Part shown: piece by piece, positions 58,661 through 64,000 of the stretch
How positions within the stretch are numbered: the stretch's first letter is position 1
Layout of the letters: each line of letters starts with the position of its first letter
Assembly (NCBI RefSeq): GCF_000615975.1
Contig: NZ_BAMP01000006.1
Location: forward strand, 29,144-93,143
Direction: 5' to 3'
DNA: 64,000 nt
Source of the DNA: Nitratireductor aquibiodomus NL21 = JCM 21793
GTDB taxonomy: Bacteria; Pseudomonadota; Alphaproteobacteria; Rhizobiales; Rhizobiaceae
Position numbers and translations under genes: made by a program
Notes under the pieces: model-generated
Told to the model about the DNA's origin: nothing
What the model saw: only the letters and a program-made list of their open reading frames with translations
Database searches by the model: none

Positions 58661-61450
58661 TCACTCGGCAGCGCCATCCCCATTCTGGTCGCTCGCCTCT
58701 CCGTTGGCGGCGTCATCGGCAGAGGCGATCTCTTCCTCTTCGGTCTGCGTGTCGGAAATGCGCTCGACCGAAACCACTTTTTCGCCCTTGGCCGTGTTGA
58801 AGATCGTCACGCCCTTTGTTGCGCGGCTGGCGATGCGGATACCGTCAACCGGAACACGAATGACCTGACCCGCATTCGAAACCAGCATGATCTGATCATC
58901 CTGCTCTACCGGGAACGCCGCGATCAACGGACCGATCTCATCGGTCTTGGCGACATCCGTCGCTCGAATGCCCTTGCCGCCACGGCCGGTTACCCGGAAA
59001 TCATAGCTTGAAGAACGCTTGCCATAGCCGAATTCGCTAACGGTCAGCACCATCTGCTCGCGCGCCTTAAGCTCCTCATAGCGTTCAGGTGTCAGGCTTT
59101 CCTCTTCGCCGAGATCCTCATTGGTCAGGGCGATGTCTTCGTCTTCGCCGCTTGCCTGCCTGCGCTCCGCTGCCGCCTGCTTGAGATAGGCGGCGCGTGC
59201 GGCCGGACTTGCCTCGACATGCGAGAGGATCGCCATGGAAATCACACGGTCGCCTTCGGCAAGATTGATGCCGCGCACGCCGATCGAATTGCGGCCGGCA
59301 AAGACGCGCACATCTGTGACGCAGAAGCGGATGCACTGACCCGACGCTGCGGTCAGAAGCACGTCGTCGTCTTCCGTGCAGGTGTAAACTCCGAGAATCG
59401 CGTCGCTCGGGTCATCCAGCTTCATGGCGATCTTGCCATTGCGGTTGACCTGGACGAAATCGGACAGTTTGTTGCGGCGCACCGTGCCACGCGTGGTGGC
59501 GAACATGACGTCGAGCGCGCCCCAGCTCTCCTCGTCCTCCGGCAGCGGCATGATCGTCGTAATGCTCTCGCCCTCCTCGAGCGGCAGCATGTTGCGCAGG
59601 AATTTGCCGACGGATTGCGGCGTACCAACCGGCAGGCGCCAGACCTTTTCCTTGTAGACGATGCCGCGCGAGGAGAAGAACAGAATAGGCGTGTGCGTGT
59701 TGGCCACGAACAGCCGCGTCACGAAATCCTCGTCCTTGGTCGACATGCCCGATCGGCCCTTGCCGCCGCGCGCCTGTGCCCGGTAGATGGAGAGGGGCAC
59801 GCGCTTGATATAGCCCTTGCGCGTGACGGTAACGACCATTTCCTCACGCTGGATCAGGTCTTCGTCATCCAGATCCGCACCACCTTCGGTGATCTCGGAA
59901 CGACGCGGTGTGCCGAACTCGTCGCGCACGGCGATGAGCTCGTCCTTGACGATCTGCTGAATACGCGCCCGCGACGACAGGATTTCCAGATAATCGCTGA
60001 TTTCCGCGCCAATCTGGTTCAGTTCGTCGGCAATTTCATCGCGCCCGAGCGCCGTCAGACGCTGCAGGCGCAGCTCGAGGATCGCACGCGCCTGCTCTTC
60101 CGACAGATTATAGGTGCCATCGTCGTTGATGCGGTGGCGCGGGTCATCGATCAGGAGAATGAGGGCTTCGACATCCTCCGCCGGCCAGCGGCGCTCCATC
60201 AGCTGTTCGCGCGCCGTCTGCGGGTCGGGCGCATGACGGATAAGCTTGATCACCTCGTCGATATTGGCGACGGCGATGGCAAGACCGACCAGCACATGCG
60301 CGCGGTCGCGCGCCTTGCGCAGAAGATATTTCGTGCGCCGGCTGACGACTTCCTCGCGGAAGTGGACAAAGGCCTTCAGGAGATCGAGCAGGTTCATCTG
60401 CTCCGGCTTGCCACCGTTGAGCGCGACCATGTTGGCGCCAAAGGAGGTCTGCAGCGGCGTGAAGCGATAAAGCTGGTTCAGCACGACATCGGCGACGGCG
60501 TCGCGCTTCAGCTCGACCACGACGCGATAGCCCTGACGGTCGCTTTCGTCGCGGATGTCGGAGATGCCCTCGATGCGCTTGTCGCGCACCAGTTCGGCCA
60601 TCTTTTCGATCATCGAGGCCTTGTTGACCTGATAGGGGATCTCCGTGATGATGATGGCTTCGCGGTCGTTGCGGGCGGGCTCAATGGCCACCCTGCCGCG
60701 CATCATGATGGAGCCACGGCCTGTCTCGTAGGCGCTGCGGATGCCGGACCGCCCGAGGATGAGACCGCCGGTCGGGAAATCGGGCCCCGGGATCAGCTCC
60801 TGCAGCTCGGGCAGGCTGATCGCCGGATTGTCGATCATGGCCACACAGCCATTGATGACTTCCGACAGGTTGTGCGGCGGAATGTTGGTCGCCATGCCAA
60901 CCGCGATACCGCCGGAGCCATTGACCAGGAGGTTCGGATACCGTGCAGGCAGCACCTTTGGCTCGCTGGAGGAGCCATCATACGTGTCCTGAAAATCGAC
61001 CGTTTCCTTGTCGATGTCTTCCAGAAGCTCGTGCGCGCCCTTTGTGAGGCGCGATTCGGTGTAACGCATGGCCGCCGGCGGATCGCCGTCGATGGAGCCG
61101 AAATTGCCCTGCCCGTCGACCAGCGGCAGACGCATGGACCAGTCCTGCGCCATGCGCACCAACGCGTCATAGATCGCGGCGTCGCCGTGCGGGTGGTATT
61201 TACCCATCACGTCGGCAACGGGACGGGCCGACTTCACATATTTGCGGTTCCAGTGATAACCGCTCTCATGCGAGGCATAGAGAATGCGCCGGTGCACCGG
61301 CTTCAACCCGTCGCGCGCATCCGGAAGAGCGCGGCTCACGATCACGCTCATCGCGTAATCGAGATAGGAGCGCTGCATCTCCTCGATGATGGAAATCGGC
61401 TCGATGTCGTCGGGCTCGCCCGGTCCGGTCGGCGTCGTCTGGTCAGTCAA
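58661..61450 (-). CDS. gyrA: DNA gyrase subunit A
   Basis: Breaks and rejoins DNA to introduce negative supercoils. The 929 residues have the catalytic Tyr130 in [10 protein letters not shown], the quinolone region [17 protein letters not shown] and the C-terminal beta-pinwheel with the [11 protein letters not shown] (GyrA-box-like region) and repeated GKG segments, ending in an acidic tail. Position 91 is Ala where E. coli has Ser83; Asp95 equals Asp87. About 40-50 residues longer than E. coli GyrA. Confidence 0.97.
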   Translation of the reverse strand: MTDQTTPTGPGEPDDIEPISIIEEMQRSYLDYAMSVIVSRALPDARDGLKPVHRRILYASHESGYHWNRKYVKSARPVADVMGKYHPHGDAAIYDALVRMAQDWSMRLPLVDGQGNFGSIDGDPPAAMRYTESRLTKGAHELLEDIDKETVDFQDTYDGSSSEPKVLPARYPNLLVNGSGGIAVGMATNIPPHNLSEVINGCVAMIDNPAISLPELQELIPGPDFPTGGLILGRSGIRSAYETGRGSIMMRGRVAIEPARNDREAIIITEIPYQVNKASMIEKMAELVRDKRIEGISDIRDESDRQGYRVVVELKRDAVADVVLNQLYRFTPLQTSFGANMVALNGGKPEQMNLLDLLKAFVHFREEVVSRRTKYLLRKARDRAHVLVGLAIAVANIDEVIKLIRHAPDPQTAREQLMERRWPAEDVEALILLIDDPRHRINDDGTYNLSEEQARAILELRLQRLTALGRDEIADELNQIGAEISDYLEILSSRARIQQIVKDELIAVRDEFGTPRRSEITEGGADLDDEDLIQREEMVVTVTRKGYIKRVPLSIYRAQARGGKGRSGMSTKDEDFVTRLFVANTHTPILFFSSRGIVYKEKVWRLPVGTPQSVGKFLRNMLPLEEGESITTIMPLPEDEESWGALDVMFATTRGTVRRNKLSDFVQVNRNGKIAMKLDDPSDAILGVYTCTEDDDVLLTAASGQCIRFCVTDVRVFAGRNSIGVRGINLAEGDRVISMAILSHVEASPAARAAYLKQAAAERRQASGEDEDIALTNEDLGEEESLTPERYEELKAREQMVLTVSEFGYGKRSSSYDFRVTGRGGKGIRATDVAKTDEIGPLIAAFPVEQDDQIMLVSNAGQVIRVPVDGIRIASRATKGVTIFNTAKGEKVVSVERISDTQTEEEEIASADDAANGEASDQNGDGAAE

Positions 61451-61681
61451 ATCGTGTCACACACAGAATAAGGAATCACTGACTTCTTATATATGAAGCG
61501 CCACTGATTCTCCAATCGGAGCAGCGATTGAAGCCGGGGAAATCCAACGCGATTTCAGATGCATATGGCAGGTCTGTGAATGATGTCACTGACAAATTGC
61601 CGCAGACTGCCCGCCAGGAGACACAATCGGGTCTTTTCCGAAGCCTCCCGACTGGGCTAGACAAGTGCAAGGGAGGACCTC

Positions 61682-62314
61682 ATGCCAGGCTACGAGACCG
61701 TATTCAATGCCTTTGTCACACTGCTCGTGACCGTGGACCCACCAGGCCTCGCCCCGCTCTTTCTCGCCCTGACGGTGGGCATGAACCGGTCGGAGCGCAA
61801 CCAGGTCGCTGTTCGGGCGGCGATCATCGGCTTCGCGGTCCTCGCTCTCTTCGGTGTGGCCGGCAGCGCCATACTCTCCGTGTTCGGGATCACACTGCCC
61901 GCTTTCCGCGTGGCGGGCGGCCTGCTGCTCTTCTTCATCGCCTTCGAAATGATCTTCGAGCGCCGCCAGGAGCGCCATGAGAAAAGCGCCGAGCGCGCCA
62001 TCACCCGCGACATGATCCGAAACATCGCCGCCTTTCCGCTGGCGATCCCCCTGATAGCCGGCCCCGGCGCGATTTCGGCCACCGTTCTGCTCTCGGGTTC
62101 CTTCGGCGGACTGGCCGGAAGTGCCGCACTGCTGGCAATCCTGGCGACAACGATCGTCATCACCTACGCCGTCTTCACGCTTGCCGAGCGCGTCGACCGC
62201 TTCCTCGGCGAGACAGGACGCTCGATCCTGACACGCCTTCTCGGCGTTATACTGGCCGCGCTCGCCGTGCAATTCGTCGCCGACGGCGCCAAGGCGCTGT
62301 TTGCGGCACCGTAG
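61682..62314 (+). CDS. MarC family integral membrane protein
   Basis: A 210-residue membrane protein of six hydrophobic segments. Its start (YETVFNAFVTLLVTVDPPGLAPLFLALTVGM) and RNIAAFPLAIPLIAGPGAISATVLL are typical of the MarC/UPF0056 family, whose transport role is unproved; early links to multiple antibiotic resistance were not upheld. Start ATG 61682 behind GGGAGG. Upstream of lexA but separated by its promoter. Confidence 0.9.
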   Translation: MPGYETVFNAFVTLLVTVDPPGLAPLFLALTVGMNRSERNQVAVRAAIIGFAVLALFGVAGSAILSVFGITLPAFRVAGGLLLFFIAFEMIFERRQERHEKSAERAITRDMIRNIAAFPLAIPLIAGPGAISATVLLSGSFGGLAGSAALLAILATTIVITYAVFTLAERVDRFLGETGRSILTRLLGVILAALAVQFVADGAKALFAAP

Positions 62315-62349
62315 CCCCGGTAAACCGCGCGCAAATGCCGAGAGTTGCG

Positions 62350-62390
62350 GAACACAACTGGAACATATAGAGTATGTTCTGGTTTTGTTT
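62350..62390 (+). promoter_or_regulatory. LexA (SOS) box upstream of lexA
   Basis: GAAC-ACAACTG-GAAC at 62350-62364 is the direct-repeat GAAC-N7-GAAC box used by alphaproteobacterial LexA. A second near-match, GTTC-N7-GTTT, lies at 62376-62390. Both are within 64 bases of the lexA start, supporting autorepression. Confidence 0.8.
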
Positions 62391-62413
62391 TTAACTGATT
62401 CTCGGTGGCGCCC

Positions 62414-63133
62414 ATGCTGACCCGCAAGCAGCACGAACTTCTCCTGTTCATCCACGAGCGGCTGAAGGAGACAGGAATCCCGCCCTCCTTCGATGAAATG
62501 AAGGAAGCGCTGGACCTTGCCTCGAAATCCGGCATTCATCGATTGATCACCGCGCTCGAGGAGCGTGGCTTCATTCGCCGGCTTCCCAATCGGGCCCGTG
62601 CACTGGAAGTTCTGCGCCTACCCGATTCGATTGCTCCCGGCCTGAACCCCGGCGCACGCAAATTCTCGCCCAGCGTCATTGAAGGCAGCCTCGGCAAAGC
62701 CCCCTCGCCCCAGCCAAAACCCGCCGCCAGCAATGATGACGGTCTGGCCGGCGTCGTTTCCGTGCCGGTGATGGGGCGCATCGCTGCCGGCGTTCCCATC
62801 GACGCCATTCAGCACCAGACACATTCCATCGCCGTCCCCCCGGACATGCTTAGCGGCGGCGATCATTACGCGCTGGAGGTCAGGGGCGATTCCATGATCG
62901 AGGCGGGGATCTTCGATGGCGATACCGTCATCATCCGCGAAACCCAGACCGCCAATCCGGGCGAGATCGTCGTCGCGCTGGTGGATCAGGAAGAAGCAAC
63001 CCTGAAACGTTTTCGGCGCAAAGGTGCGTCGATTGCCCTTGAAGCTGCCAACCCGGCCTATGAGACGCGGATTTTCGGCCCTGACCGAGTCAAGGTTCAG
63101 GGGCGCCTGGTTGGATTGATGCGCCGTTACTGA
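62414..63133 (+). CDS. lexA: SOS repressor LexA
   Basis: A 239-residue repressor with an N-terminal winged helix ([33 protein letters not shown]), a linker and the C-terminal self-cleaving domain. The Ala125-Gly126 bond (GRIAAGVP) is the cleavage site; Ser160 (RGDSMIEAG) and Lys198 (ATLKRF) form the catalytic dyad. RecA-stimulated cleavage after DNA damage would derepress the SOS genes. Start ATG 62414. Confidence 0.96.
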   Translation: MLTRKQHELLLFIHERLKETGIPPSFDEMKEALDLASKSGIHRLITALEERGFIRRLPNRARALEVLRLPDSIAPGLNPGARKFSPSVIEGSLGKAPSPQPKPAASNDDGLAGVVSVPVMGRIAAGVPIDAIQHQTHSIAVPPDMLSGGDHYALEVRGDSMIEAGIFDGDTVIIRETQTANPGEIVVALVDQEEATLKRFRRKGASIALEAANPAYETRIFGPDRVKVQGRLVGLMRRY

Positions 63134-63139
63134 AGTATA

Positions 63140-63169
63140 TTGCGGTCAGGTGGAAAAACCTGACTGCAA
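63140..63169 (+). terminator. Possible terminator hairpin after lexA
   Basis: TTGCGGTCAGG and CCTGACTGCAA form an 11-bp stem with one G-U pair and an eight-base loop, seven bases after the lexA stop. No T-run follows on the plus strand. Confidence 0.4.
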
Positions 63170-63289
63170 AATCTTCCAACGCGGCGACGGCGGGTCGAGC
63201 CGTCTGCGTAGCCCCGCCCATTTCTCTTCCACAGCCAGGTACGCCCCGTTCGTTTCTCCCAGCCGGCACATCCCGCTCGCTTCGACCTT

Positions 63290-64000
63290 TCAGCGGACGT
63301 GTTCGGGGAACTGAGACTGTAGAACCTGGGGCAGCATCTCGGGCAGATCTTCTGCGATGAGCCCGCGGCCGAACACTCTGCCGGCCTCCGCATGAAGCCA
63401 GACACCCGCGCAGGCCGCTTCAAACGCCGGCATCGACTGTGCCATCAGACCAGCGACGATCCCGGACAGGACATCGCCTGAGCCTGCTGTCGCCAGGTGC
63501 TGCGTTGCGTTCACATTGATGGCTGCCCGCCCGTTAGGCGCCGCAACCACCGTATCCGGTCCCTTGAGCACGATTGCTGCACCTGATCGCATGGCTGCAT
63601 CCCGGGTCCGCTCCACTTTCGAGACCTCCGGCGCATCTTCAAGACCTGGAAACAGGCGCCCGAATTCGCCTTCGTGCGGTGTCAGAACGACTTGCGCGGC
63701 GGAGGCTTTGATCATGGCGAAAAGCGTCTCCGGGTCGCCGCGAAAGGCGGTGATTGCATCCGCATCGAAAACCAGTCCGCCCGCGGCGCCCGCCCGGTCG
63801 AGAAGGCTGCGCGCAAAACTTCGTGTTCGCTCGCCTGTTCCTGCCCCCGGCCCCAGCACAGCGCCGGAGGGGCCGCGATCACTGAGGAACGCCTCCAGTT
63901 CCTCGACCGTATCGGCCCTGCGCAGCATGATCGAGGTCAGATGCATTGCGTTAACGGAAAGCGCGTTGGCGGGTGAAAGCACGGTCACGGCGCCTGCCCC
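63290..64000 (-). CDS. ADP-dependent NAD(P)H-hydrate dehydratase domain, truncated by the window
   Basis: The C-terminal domain of a YjeF/Nnr protein, which repairs hydrated NADH/NADPH. The visible part begins GAGAVTVLSPANALSVNAMHLTSIMLRRAD at the window edge and continues through VLTPHEGEFGRLFPG and the nucleotide-binding ATAGSGDVLSGIVAGLMAQ. The upstream part, which in most bacteria is fused to an epimerase domain, lies beyond base 64000. The open frame at the edge shows the gene continues. Confidence 0.9.
   Translation of the reverse strand, partial: GAGAVTVLSPANALSVNAMHLTSIMLRRADTVEELEAFLSDRGPSGAVLGPGAGTGERTRSFARSLLDRAGAAGGLVFDADAITAFRGDPETLFAMIKASAAQVVLTPHEGEFGRLFPGLEDAPEVSKVERTRDAAMRSGAAIVLKGPDTVVAAPNGRAAINVNATQHLATAGSGDVLSGIVAGLMAQSMPAFEAACAGVWLHAEAGRVFGRGLIAEDLPEMLPQVLQSQFPEHVR

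Noticed and set aside
59219..61471. Very long open frame (750 codons) on the plus strand opposite gyrA
   Set aside because: It mirrors the codon structure of gyrA in a GC-rich genome and has no recognisable domains; it is an antisense shadow.

Overview
The window reads as chromosomal DNA of a GC-rich alphaproteobacterium of the order Hyphomicrobiales (Rhizobiales), most likely near Phyllobacteriaceae (Mesorhizobium/Nitratireductor/Aquamicrobium type). The signs are a PcsA phosphatidylcholine synthase, a rhizobial-type glpR-D-S-T-P-Q-U-V-K glycerol operon, an IalB-family protein, a GAAC-N7-GAAC LexA box upstream of lexA, and rhizobial intergenic palindromes. The genus is inferred from gene content, not tested.

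Layout. 0.1-5.5 kb: tmk-holB-metG-tatD-PhnP-like hydrolase-ybaK, tightly packed. 5.9-6.8 kb: aldose 1-epimerase. 6.9-12.0 kb: the accessory island of most interest, read on the minus strand as an M3-like zinc peptidase, an HlyC-type acyltransferase, a 77-residue glycine-zipper peptide, a peptidase-less type I ABC exporter and an HlyD-family adaptor. 12.3-13.6 kb: speD-speE. 13.7-19.2 kb: a glutathione transferase and a BMP-type (nucleoside-like) ABC importer. 19.3-24.0 kb: pcsA, a DUF1326/DUF2182 pair, a UbiH-like hydroxylase and an AEC transporter. 24-28 kb: hspQ, ialB, an orphan family 5 solute-binding protein and a DsbA-like oxidoreductase. 28-38 kb: mfd, sdhE, recG, DUF502, glmS and glmU. 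38-39.4 kb: ccdA and tRNA-Lys(UUU). 39.4-49.5 kb: the glycerol regulon. 49.6-54 kb: DUF4864 and the Anbu proteasome-like cluster. 54.1-54.4 kb: a small inverted-repeat element. 54.4-61.5 kb: tgt, queA, two cyclophilins, coaD, a 44-residue small protein and gyrA. 61.7-64 kb: marC, lexA and the truncated end of an nnr gene.

How the genes work together. The glycerol block is a complete uptake and catabolic unit: importer GlpSTPQUV, kinase GlpK, dehydrogenase GlpD and repressor GlpR with a clear operator. The island at 7-12 kb looks like a production line for a secreted, possibly acylated, membrane-active peptide. Its peptidase and acyltransferase genes overlap by 4 bases, while the peptide gene has its own strong ribosome binding site and is followed by a hairpin that could raise its expression above that of the exporter. 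The predicted peptide contains no lysine, so the target of the HlyC-like enzyme is unclear.

Data quality matters here. Nine places (in metG, a BMP permease, DUF2182 twice, glmU, glpK twice, glpV and glpU) show loss of 1 or 2 bases that breaks an otherwise well-conserved frame. All are losses, mostly in short G/C runs, and two of the affected genes are normally essential. Residual sequencing or assembly error is therefore more likely than real gene decay.
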